From CAYNST01 sp964546435 (GTDB lineage Bacteria; Pseudomonadota; Gammaproteobacteria; Pseudomonadales; Cellvibrionaceae), in NCBI GenBank assembly GCA_964546435.1, contig CAZJKJ010000021.1:1-48850 (forward strand): 48,850 nt of DNA. The letters run 5' to 3'. Positions 42,254 through 48,850 of the stretch are shown here, piece by piece (the first letter of the stretch is position 1; each line of letters starts with the position of its first letter). The notes beneath the pieces were generated by a model. That model searched no databases, was not told the DNA's origin, and saw only the letters and a program-made list of their open reading frames with translations. Made by a program: the position numbers and the translations under genes.

Positions 42254-42310
42254 AAATCCCCGGATTTAGCATCCAAAATCCCCGGATTCAGGATCCAAAA
42301 CCCCGGAATT
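42254..42310. repeat. Short tandem repeat at the dgt 3' end
   Basis: AAATCCCCGGATTTAGCATCC (split over 42254-42274), AAAATCCCCGGATTCAGGATCC-like unit (42275-42296) and AAAACCCCGGAATT (42297-42310) repeat a ~22-nt unit two and a half times. The third copy encodes the last residues and stop of dgt. It lies between convergent genes. Confidence 0.65.
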
Positions 42311-43655
42311 GCCGGGTCAGATACAGCGCGTAGGTGTCGGTCATGCCACTGATGAAATCGACAATCCGCATCAACGCGTCATATCGGGCCGCCGCCGGGT
42401 CCCTATGATCGCGCCGCAGGGCGTGCCTGCCCTGATCTTCAATGCCCAGCAGATTGGCCACCCGGCGCGCTTTGAAACTCAGGCGGGTCCGGCCGGAGTT
42501 CGCCAGAATCTCATCCACGGAGCCACAGAGCACATCCATGATGGTAGAGACCGCGCTGTAGGCACCGATCTCTAGTTCGACCTTGCGCCGGTGGGAAAAG
42601 ATCTCCCGGGCCGCTAACGCCTTGGCCCGCTCCACGTAGACCCGGACTTCCGGTTCGCACAGAGAAATCAGATCCGGTGGAACACCCTGAGCGATACTTT
42701 GCCGGTGTTGCTGGAACGCCGCCGTGGCCGCCTCTACGCAGCGGGCAATGATTTTGCCGCGCACAATAGGGGGTTTGCGGGAATCGCGGAAGTTTTCCAG
42801 TTCTTTCTTCAGGGGGTTCTTTTCCTGTGGCAACAGCAGGGGTTCGATGACTTCATAGATCTGCGGCCAGCGCAGAATACCCATCTCCAGGCCATCCTCC
42901 AGGTCGATAAGGCCATAACAGAAATCGTCCGCCGCCTCCATCAGATAGACCAGGGGGTGGCGGGCGTACCAGTTGCCTTCCACGTGCGCTTGCAGGCCAA
43001 CCGCCTCTGCAATTTCCCGAAACAGGGGCAACTCACTTTGAAAAACCCCGTACTTCCCCTGCTTGGGCCGCTGGGCTGCTTGTGGCATAACCGACGTCCA
43101 TGGGTACTTGATAAAGGCGGCGAGGGTGGCGTAAGTCAGGCGCATGCCGCCATCGGCGAGATAGTATTCGCTGGATGTCAGGACACGCAGACCCTGGGCA
43201 TTGCCTTCAAACTGCATCAAATCCTGCTGTTGTGCTTCATCCAGACTGGCGATGTGAGGATAGCCTTCTTCGCTGAACCAGTGGCGGATCGCTTCTTCAC
43301 CGGTATGTCCAAACGGTGGATTGCCGATGTCATGAGCCAGGCAGGCGGCCTGGACGATATCGCCAATGTCCGCCGGTTCGAGCTCCGGCGGCAGTTCCCG
43401 ATTGTCCCGCAGGCAGTAACCCACATTAATGCCGAGACTGCGGCCCACACAGGCCACCTCCAGACTGTGGGTCAGCCGGTTGTGAACGTGATCATTGGAC
43501 GCCAGTGGATGCACCTGAGTCTTGCGCGCCAGCCGCCGAAAAGCCCCCGAGAAAATGACTTTGTCATGATCCGAATTGAAGGGCGAACGTCCGCGCTCCT
43601 CCTTCGGCGGTCGATGCCCCAGCCGATGCGTGTTCAGTAATTTTTCCCAATCCAA
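42288..43655 (-). CDS. dgt: Deoxyguanosinetriphosphate triphosphohydrolase
   Basis: 455 residues. HD-domain enzyme: SGAFRRLARKTQVHP, NRLTHSLEVACVGRSLG (His63), ACLAHDIGNPPFGHTGEEAI (His108, Asp109), and the later EAADDFCYGLIDLEDG block that completes the metal site. The long C-terminal helical region with SRKPPIVRGK and GMTDTYALYLTRQFRG is typical of the dNTPase class. It cleaves dGTP to deoxyguanosine and triphosphate, balancing dNTP pools. The start is taken at the TTG complement of 43653-43655, eight nt after GGAGG; a TTG two codons earlier is only two nt from that site. Confidence 0.93.
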   Translation of the reverse strand: MDWEKLLNTHRLGHRPPKEERGRSPFNSDHDKVIFSGAFRRLARKTQVHPLASNDHVHNRLTHSLEVACVGRSLGINVGYCLRDNRELPPELEPADIGDIVQAACLAHDIGNPPFGHTGEEAIRHWFSEEGYPHIASLDEAQQQDLMQFEGNAQGLRVLTSSEYYLADGGMRLTYATLAAFIKYPWTSVMPQAAQRPKQGKYGVFQSELPLFREIAEAVGLQAHVEGNWYARHPLVYLMEAADDFCYGLIDLEDGLEMGILRWPQIYEVIEPLLLPQEKNPLKKELENFRDSRKPPIVRGKIIARCVEAATAAFQQHRQSIAQGVPPDLISLCEPEVRVYVERAKALAAREIFSHRRKVELEIGAYSAVSTIMDVLCGSVDEILANSGRTRLSFKARRVANLLGIEDQGRHALRRDHRDPAAARYDALMRIVDFISGMTDTYALYLTRQFRGFGS

Positions 43656-43834
43656 GTGCAAAGCCTCCAGATGTCAGCAAACCCTGATCGTGCGCAGAGA
43701 GTTATACGTATGGTGTTAAATCTCCAACCACTTTAACGGCTAAAAAGCCGAACCGTAAATTTAAACTCCAGTTTGCGTCGACGGCGTCAAGCAACCGGAA
43801 ACAGACGATGTTTCACCTTTGAAAAGGAAATGAC
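43656..43834 (+). promoter_or_regulatory. Divergent region upstream of catalase
   Basis: Contains a small hairpin CGGCT-AAAA-AGCCG (43737-43750), an AT-rich TAAATTTAAACT stretch that could hold the catalase -10, and AAAGGAAATGAC as ribosome-binding site. No OxyR site could be claimed by eye. Confidence 0.35.
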
Positions 43835-45334
43835 ATGAGCAGCTCTGGCAAGAATGATCATTCACCTTCAACCACCGGATCCGGTGCCCCCGCCGAAAGC
43901 GATCGCAACTCGCTGACGATCGGAACCGATGGCCCCATTGTTCTGCACGACGTGCATTTTCTGGAACAGATGGCCCATTTCAACCGCGAAAAAGTGCCCG
44001 AGCGCCAGCCTCATGCGAAAGGCGCCGGTGCATTCGGAGTGTTTGAGACCACCGAAGATGTCTCCCGATTCACCAGGGCCGCGCTGTTTCAAAAAGGTGA
44101 GCGAACCGACATGCTCGCACGGTTCTCCACGGTCGCGGGCGAGTCCGGCAGCCCGGATACCTGGCGCGACGTGCGCGGCTTTTCGTTGAAGTTTTACACC
44201 GGCGAAGGCAACTACGACCTGGTCGGCAACAACACGCCAATTTTCTTCGTGCGTGACCCCATGAAATTCCCGCACTTTATCCGCAGTCAGAAACGCCTGC
44301 CGGATTCCGGCCTGCGTGACAATCATATGCAATGGGATTTCTGGACCAACACCCCGGAAAGCGCCCATCAGGTTACTTATCTGATGGGGCCACGGGGTCT
44401 GCCGCGTACCTGGCGGCATATGAATGGCTACGGTTCGCATACCTATATGTGGGTCAACCGCGCGGGTGAAAAATTCTGGGTGAAATACCACTTTCACACT
44501 CAGCAGGGAATGGAATTTTTCAGTAATGCGGAAGCTATGAACATGGCTGGACACGATGCCGATTTCCACCGGCGCGACCTGTTTGATGCGATTGAGCGTG
44601 GTGAGTATCCGGAGTGGATCATGTCAGTCCAGATAATGCCGTATGCCGATGGGAAAACTTACCGCATCAACCCCTTCGACTTGACCAAGGTATGGCCGCA
44701 CAAAGACTATCCGCTGATCCGGGTCGGTGTCATGACGCTTAACCGTAATCCCGCGAATTTCTTTGCCGAAATTGAACAGGCGGCTTTTTCTCCGGGCAAT
44801 ACAGTCCCCGGCATCGGCTTGTCGCCAGACAAGATGTTGCTGGGACGCGCCTTTGCCTACGCCGACGCGCAACGCTATCGCATTGGTACCAATTTCCATC
44901 AACTGCCCGTCAACCAGCCCAAAGTGCCGGTCAACACCTATATGTTTGATGGCCATATGACCTATCACCACAGCGGTAACGCGCCGGTGCACGCGCCCAA
45001 CAGCGGGGGCCGACCCTGGTCTGATGAGACCGGTGCCGTCAATGAGGGGTGGGAGGCGGATGGCAGCATGGTACGCAGTGCTTATGCGTTTCGCGCGGAT
45101 GATGATGACTTCACCCAGCCCGGTATCTTGGTGCGCGAGGTCTTCACTGATGCCGATCGTGATTCGCTGGTAGAGACCGTAGCTGGCGCCTTGCTGGGCG
45201 GTGTGCGCAGCCCGGTGCTCGAGCGAGCGTTTCACTACTGGAAATCTGTCGATTTCGATATCGGCCGGCGCATCGAAGAGAAAGTACGCAGCGGCAGCGC
45301 TCCGGAACCGGTTTCCGGAATGAGCGAAAGCTAG
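43835..45334 (+). CDS. Monofunctional haem catalase, small-subunit clade
   Basis: 499 residues. Active-site His lies in VPERQPHAKGAGAFGVFE, Asn in VGNNTPIFFVRDPMKFP, and the haem-ligand Tyr in FAYADAQRYRIGTNFHQLP. The core (FSTVAGESGSPDTWRDVRGF, RGLPRTWRHMNGYGSHTYMW) is that of clade 3 catalases that bind NADPH. It disproportionates hydrogen peroxide to water and oxygen; no signal peptide, so cytoplasmic. The N-terminal Ser/Asn-rich stretch is slightly longer than usual. Divergent from dgt; 69 nt before the sugar dehydrogenase gene on the same strand. Confidence 0.96.
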   Translation: MSSSGKNDHSPSTTGSGAPAESDRNSLTIGTDGPIVLHDVHFLEQMAHFNREKVPERQPHAKGAGAFGVFETTEDVSRFTRAALFQKGERTDMLARFSTVAGESGSPDTWRDVRGFSLKFYTGEGNYDLVGNNTPIFFVRDPMKFPHFIRSQKRLPDSGLRDNHMQWDFWTNTPESAHQVTYLMGPRGLPRTWRHMNGYGSHTYMWVNRAGEKFWVKYHFHTQQGMEFFSNAEAMNMAGHDADFHRRDLFDAIERGEYPEWIMSVQIMPYADGKTYRINPFDLTKVWPHKDYPLIRVGVMTLNRNPANFFAEIEQAAFSPGNTVPGIGLSPDKMLLGRAFAYADAQRYRIGTNFHQLPVNQPKVPVNTYMFDGHMTYHHSGNAPVHAPNSGGRPWSDETGAVNEGWEADGSMVRSAYAFRADDDDFTQPGILVREVFTDADRDSLVETVAGALLGGVRSPVLERAFHYWKSVDFDIGRRIEEKVRSGSAPEPVSGMSES

Positions 45335-45403
45335 CAGGCCGTTGAGTTACTCATATCAAAAGGGAAATTCTCACCCAACCCACCAATAGCCCAGGGAACC
45401 GTC

Positions 45404-46597
45404 ATGAAACAAGCCCACACCTTCGTAATTGTCACTGCGGCGGGGCTGCTGACTGCCTGTAGCGACAAGCCGGCAGACAGCACGCAAGCGCCGCCAACTG
45501 CGGTACAGGAAACCGCGTCATCGCAAGGCAACTCCGCGGCTGAGCCACAGGGAGGATTTACGACCACCGAGATGGCAGAATTCAACTCGCCGTGGGCGAT
45601 GACCTTCCTCCCTGACGGGCGCTTGCTGGTCACGGAAATGGCCGGCACATTGCACCTCTACGATCCCGCCAGCGACAAGACCGGTAATATCAGCGGCGTG
45701 CCCGAGGTGGTTCACGTAGCACAGGGCGGCTTGGGCGATGTGGTGCTGCACCCGGAATACGCCACTAATTCGCTTGTTTACATCAGCTACGTGGAATCGG
45801 GCGAGGGCGGCCTCGGCGCTGTGGTTGCACGTGCCCATCTCGCTCTGAACGACAGCGGTGGTGGCACTCTGGAAGACCTGGACGTGGTCTGGCGCCAGAC
45901 GCCGAAGAAAAGCGGCGATGGTCATTTTGGTTATCGTATCGCCTTTGACGACGCGGGCATGTTGTGGATCAGCTCCAGCGAACGTAAAGAATTCGATCCT
46001 GCCCAGGATATGAATACGAATCTCGGCAAAATTGTGCGTCTGAATGATGACGGCAGCGTTCCCGCGGACAACCCCTTCACTGACCAGGGCGACGTGGCTG
46101 CACAAGTCTGGTCACTCGGCCATCGCAACATTCTTGGGCTGGCATTTGCGGCGGACGGAAAACTTTGGGCGCACGAGATGGGGCCGAAAGGCGGTGACGA
46201 GCTTAACCTGATTGAAAAAGGCGCCAACTACGGTTACCCGCTGGTCTCCAACGGCAATCATTATGACGACACGCCCATTCCAGATCATGACACCCGGCCC
46301 GAATTCCGCGCGCCGGTCATCACCTGGACACCCGTCATTTCCCCAGCGGGCTTCATCATTTATGACGGCAACTCATTCCCGCAGTGGAAAGGCAGCGGAT
46401 TCATCGGCGGCCTGTCATCCAAAGCGCTTGTACGGGTCGAGTTTGACGGCAACACCGCACACGAGGCAGAGCGATTCGACATGCAGCGCCGCATCCGCGA
46501 AGTCGAACAAGGGCCCGACGGCGCCATCTGGCTACTGGAAGACGGCACCCGTCAAGGCAGCGGCTGGCTGCTGAAACTGAAACCTGAGCAAGAATAA
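45404..46597 (+). CDS. PQQ-dependent sugar dehydrogenase-like lipoprotein
   Basis: 397 residues. Lipoprotein signal with LTAC (Cys19), a Ser/Ala/Thr/Pro linker (about 20-50), then a six-bladed propeller of the soluble aldose/sorbosone dehydrogenase family: FNSPWAMTFLPDGRLLVTEM, GGLGDVVLHPEYATN, DGHFGYRIAFDDAGMLWISS, GHRNILGLAFAADGKLWAHEMGPKGGDELN and the C-terminal REVEQGPDGAIWLLED. The His/Arg/Glu positions match YliI-type proteins. It would oxidise aldoses in the periplasm if PQQ is available; PQQ synthesis genes are not in this window. The stop lies 14 nt before the first GACACCCAC repeat. Confidence 0.9.
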   Translation: MKQAHTFVIVTAAGLLTACSDKPADSTQAPPTAVQETASSQGNSAAEPQGGFTTTEMAEFNSPWAMTFLPDGRLLVTEMAGTLHLYDPASDKTGNISGVPEVVHVAQGGLGDVVLHPEYATNSLVYISYVESGEGGLGAVVARAHLALNDSGGGTLEDLDVVWRQTPKKSGDGHFGYRIAFDDAGMLWISSSERKEFDPAQDMNTNLGKIVRLNDDGSVPADNPFTDQGDVAAQVWSLGHRNILGLAFAADGKLWAHEMGPKGGDELNLIEKGANYGYPLVSNGNHYDDTPIPDHDTRPEFRAPVITWTPVISPAGFIIYDGNSFPQWKGSGFIGGLSSKALVRVEFDGNTAHEAERFDMQRRIREVEQGPDGAIWLLEDGTRQGSGWLLKLKPEQE

Positions 46598-46610
46598 GGA
46601 GGGAGTAACT

Positions 46611-46689
46611 GGGACACCCACTCGAAGAGTAACTGGGACACCCACTCGAGGGAGTAACCGGGGAGTAATCGGGACACCCACGCTAACGA
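46611..46689 (-). repeat. GACACCCAC repeats before the third gap
   Basis: GGGACACCCAC occurs at 46611, 46635 and 46671, joined by short CTCGAGGGAGTAACC-type spacers containing GAGTAA. The last 55 bases (46635-46689) are identical to 46790-46844 on the other side of the gap. Confidence 0.85.
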
Positions 46690-46789
46690 NNNNNNNNNNN
46701 NNNNNNNNNNNNNNNNNNNNNNNNNNNNNNNNNNNNNNNNNNNNNNNNNNNNNNNNNNNNNNNNNNNNNNNNNNNNNNNNNNNNNNNNN
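46690..46789. other. Assembly gap (100 N)
   Basis: One hundred consecutive N, flanked by identical 55-mers. Confidence 0.99.
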
Positions 46790-46959
46790 GGGACACCCAC
46801 TCGAGGGAGTAACCGGGGAGTAATCGGGACACCCACGCTAACGATGAATATGTTGGGGTGGGTGTCTTAATTCAATTTTAAAATCGATCAATTATAAATT
46901 TTCAGTGTTTGGCCGCGAAAGGAACTTCGCTCCAGACGGGAAGAGGTACTGATAATTAG
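46790..46959 (-). repeat. Repeat element, copy 1, with GACACCCAC...GTGGGTGTC hairpin
   Basis: After two GGGACACCCAC units (46790, 46826), GACACCCAC at 46828-46836 pairs with GTGGGTGTC at 46858-46866 (9-bp stem, 21-nt loop). An AT-rich stretch and a conserved tail ending GGTACTGATAATTAG follow (to 46959). The element from 46826 is repeated in the same orientation at 48518-48669. The next 57 nt to the hydrolase stop hold no gene. Confidence 0.8.
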
Positions 46960-47016
46960 GGGGAGTAGCCGGTACCGGTGCATGAGCAGGAATTGCATCA
47001 AACGCCGGTCGCTATA

Positions 47017-48192
47017 TCAGTTGTCATCGCTCACCTGCTCGACACTCGCCTTTTGCGAATATAGCAAGCGAATGGTTTTCTCCAGCAGAGGTTGTGTGAG
47101 TCTGTCAGAGGATGCGAAGCGGCCGTCGTTGGAGGTTATGGAGATGACGGTGCGTGATTCGGGTAACAGGGCGAGCAGGGCGTCCCAGTGGCCGTTGGAG
47201 CCGTTGTGCCAGATTATTGGGCCGTCTGCCCATTCTTCATGGGGGTTGACTACCCAGCCGAACGCGTAGTTGTCGAGGATGGGCGTGTGCAATTTCTGGT
47301 AGGTTTCAGGCCTGAGCAATTTGCCGTTACCTGATTCGCCGGCGAGATGATCGTTAGCATAGATCAACAGATCCGGCAGCGACATGTGGATGGATCCGGC
47401 GGGGCCGATGACGAGTGTCGAATCGGAATTTACCGAGGTTATGATCCCCAAAAGACTTTTGTGTCCGCGCGGCTGCCCGGGCTCGCCGGTACCGCCTGTG
47501 GGCACCCCGAAACCCCCGCTGCGGATGCCGAGAGGCAGGAAGATTTCCTGTCGGATCAGATCTTCCCACGATCGTCCGGTCAGCTTTTCAGCCATCACGC
47601 CTGCGATAAGCACGCCGCCATTGGAATACATAAAGGTGCTGCCCGCTGGTGCGAGCGGGTCGTTTTTCATAAACCGGGTAATCAGTGATGCGCGCGCCGC
47701 GGAGCGTTCTTCACCTTCGGTATGTGTGCGAAACAGAAACGAGAGCGGTGGGCGAAAGCGACTGGAGGCGCCGGACGTGTGGGTCAGGAGCTGTTCGATG
47801 GTGATTTGTCGCCAACTTTCGCGGATTTCCATGGAGTCGCCGAGAACATCGCTAATGGTTGTGTCCCAGTTCAGTACGCCCCGTTCCACCAGTCGTGCAA
47901 TTAGCGTTGCTGTAAACGATTTGGCGATGGAGCCGATATGCCATTTGTCGTCCGCAGTCAGCGGTGCACCACTGCGATGCTTGCGTTCCCCCGCGACGAC
48001 GGACGCAATGACTTCGCCGTCACGCGAGACCATCACGCCCACGCCCACAGCTCCGAGATCGTTGCGGTGATCGATTACCAGATTTTCGAGCATCTGTTGC
48101 GGATTTCCGGTGGCCACAGCGGACATGGCGTCTGCGCAGAAGGCAGGGACGCAAAGGGTGACCATGATGATGCTTATAAACATTCTGTTCAT
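47017..48192 (-). CDS. Secreted serine hydrolase, beta-lactamase/D-alanyl-carboxypeptidase fold
   Basis: 391 residues. Signal peptide (about 1-23, ending FCADAMS). Class C beta-lactamase-type fold with nucleophile motif SIAK (Ser88, Lys91), YSN (Tyr189-Asn191) and HNG (His329-Gly331) in the place of the KTG triad. FLPLGI (about 218-223) and THTSGASS are also usual for this Beta-lactamase family. Members include esterases and peptidases as well as AmpC; the long insert and the HNG triad argue against a true AmpC. Substrate unknown. Start at 48192 exposes the signal; the frame is open to 48294. Bracketed by two direct copies of the GACACCCAC repeat element. Confidence 0.88.
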   Translation of the reverse strand: MNRMFISIIMVTLCVPAFCADAMSAVATGNPQQMLENLVIDHRNDLGAVGVGVMVSRDGEVIASVVAGERKHRSGAPLTADDKWHIGSIAKSFTATLIARLVERGVLNWDTTISDVLGDSMEIRESWRQITIEQLLTHTSGASSRFRPPLSFLFRTHTEGEERSAARASLITRFMKNDPLAPAGSTFMYSNGGVLIAGVMAEKLTGRSWEDLIRQEIFLPLGIRSGGFGVPTGGTGEPGQPRGHKSLLGIITSVNSDSTLVIGPAGSIHMSLPDLLIYANDHLAGESGNGKLLRPETYQKLHTPILDNYAFGWVVNPHEEWADGPIIWHNGSNGHWDALLALLPESRTVISITSNDGRFASSDRLTQPLLEKTIRLLYSQKASVEQVSDDN

Positions 48193-48355
48193 TGGAGATC
48201 CCCAAAATTTTGGCGTGCAGTTTAACAGCTCCGGACGCGTCTGCGGCAGTGGCCTGCTGGCCAGATTCGAAGACGAAACATCCGCTATACACAACTTGGT
48301 TAGGGCTTAGAATCCGATGCTGAAAAATGCGTGCACAGACCGAGGCATCATCTTG

Positions 48356-48448
48356 ATGAAAACTATCCAGACTTTTATCTGTCTGTTTGCGCTCGCGTTT
48401 ACGGCTGCTGGCTCTGCGAACGAAGCAGAACCAAAAATCGAGACGTAG
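48356..48448 (+). pseudogene. Truncated secreted ORF ending at a repeat
   Basis: Thirty codons from an ATG, reading as a complete signal peptide (MKTIQTFICLFALAFTAAG, then SANEAEPKIET) and then a TAG. The first GACACCCAC of the repeat cluster begins 4 nt later (48452). It looks like the 5' end of an exported-protein gene whose body was lost or displaced when the repeat element arrived. No ribosome-binding site is clear. A genuine 30-residue secreted peptide cannot be excluded. Confidence 0.5.
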
Positions 48449-48449
48449 T

Positions 48450-48669
48450 CGGGACACCCACTTTAACAATGAATGTTGGGAGGGGAGGAGTAGCCCGGAC
48501 ACCCACAGGGAGTAGCCCGGACACCCACGTTAACGATGAATATGTTGGGGTGGGTGTCTTAATTCAATTTTGGTGTCTTAATTAAAGTTTAGAATCGATC
48601 ATTTTTAACTCTCAGTGTTTTGCCGCGAGTGGAGCATCGCTTCAGACGGGAAGAGGTACTGATAATTAG
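48450..48669 (-). repeat. Repeat element, copy 2, with GACACCCAC...GTGGGTGTC hairpin
   Basis: GACACCCAC occurs at 48453, 48498 and 48520; the last pairs with GTGGGTGTC at 48550-48558 over 9 bp with a 21-nt loop differing at one base from copy 1. GTAG precedes each unit (GTAGTCGGGACACCCAC, GTAGCCCGGACACCCAC), as in the GTAG-hairpin plan of REP elements. The homology with copy 1 runs to GATAATTAG at 48669. Confidence 0.8.
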
Positions 48670-48850
48670 CGGCTGGGGGGATGTTTTGATTGGTTTGCGT
48701 GTGCGAAGGCGTGAATAATCGCCGTCTGGAAACTTCGGCTTGATTGGGATCAACAAATGCGTCTCGGTTGAACGCCTCAACCCTTTGCACTCGGCTATCC
48801 AAACGCCGCCCGACAATTTGCAATCCCCGGCGTCCGCTGGTAGCCAAACG
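48670..48850. other. Window end, no gene assigned
   Basis: A minus-strand frame entering from the right edge runs to a stop at 48605, inside the repeat. I could not recognise its product and the shared repeat tail in copy 1 does not keep that frame clearly, so no gene is called. Confidence 0.3.

Noticed and set aside
47017..48192. AmpC beta-lactamase resistance gene
   Set aside because: SxxK and YxN are present, but HNG replaces KTG and the overall sequence fits the wider esterase/peptidase group; resistance cannot be claimed.
48605..48850. Minus-strand ORF entering from the right edge, possible transposase end
   Set aside because: No transposase motif (such as HUH) was seen; its C-terminal part lies in repeat DNA whose other copy does not preserve the frame convincingly.
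1..48850. tRNA, rRNA or prophage attachment sites
   Set aside because: No cloverleaf-like or rRNA sequence, integrase or att-type duplication was recognised on either strand by eye.

Overview
This is a 48.85 kb piece of a high-GC (roughly 60%) gammaproteobacterial chromosome. The gene families (curli export genes, MscL, AcrAB-type RND pump, a DnaJ-related N-terminal-domain protein, PA2169-family protein, CHASE8/YfiR signalling, large propeller GGDEF-EAL proteins) and a 'DPDGDGWGWE' motif of the kind I associate with secreted proteins of marine Cellvibrionales/Pseudomonadales-like bacteria suggest an environmental, probably aquatic or saline, gammaproteobacterium; the species cannot be named from this sequence. 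The sequence is a draft: three runs of exactly 100 N (1814-1913, 13271-13370, 46690-46789) lie inside repeat clusters, and the 55 bases beside each occur twice, which looks like contig overlaps from a k=55 assembly graph.

Layout. 1-454: 5' part of an ABC ATPase gene (minus). 790-1724: a small secreted acidic EF-hand-like protein and a PNPOx-fold stress protein, convergent. 1759-2243: repeat array and gap. 2274-5978: phosphate-selective-type porin, sialate O-acetylesterase-like enzyme and mscL. 6181-13088: a tightly packed three-gene cyclic-di-GMP operon (two paralogous membrane GGDEF proteins, one with a degenerate site, and a 1346-residue propeller-GGDEF-EAL protein). 13098-15492: palindromic 'GGATCCTGCG' repeats in opposite orientations around a PA2169-family gene and a short-chain dehydrogenase. 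15885-17957: DnaJ-related protein, S1/P1 nuclease, lipoprotein. 18393-22610: a methyl-accepting protein and a curli locus (csgE-csgF-csgG-curlin). 23148-25699: YfiR-family protein coupled to a CHASE8-type hybrid histidine kinase. 25742-31083: TetR regulator and RND efflux pair with a perfect palindromic operator. 31106-35842: two overlapping GH13 enzymes and a cardiolipin synthase. 36133-42237: hybrid kinase (three receiver domains), CheR, CheB, receiver-kinase. 42288-46597: dGTPase, catalase, PQQ-type sugar dehydrogenase. 46611-48850: GACACCCAC repeat elements bracketing a secreted serine hydrolase and a truncated secreted ORF.

How it fits together. Much of the window is about surface attachment and envelope stress: c-di-GMP turnover, curli export and an unusual His-rich curlin, and a YfiR partner whose sensor domain is joined to a kinase rather than to the usual diguanylate cyclase. 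The kinase-CheR-CheB-kinase cluster has no CheA or CheW and may use receptor-style methylation on a Glu/Gln-rich coiled coil of the kinase. These links are inference; the domain calls are read from the sequence. No tRNA, rRNA or CRISPR array was recognised. Two interspersed repeat families (GTGGGTGTC/GACACCCAC and GGATCCTGCG...CGCAGGATGAC) are the main unexplained DNA features.
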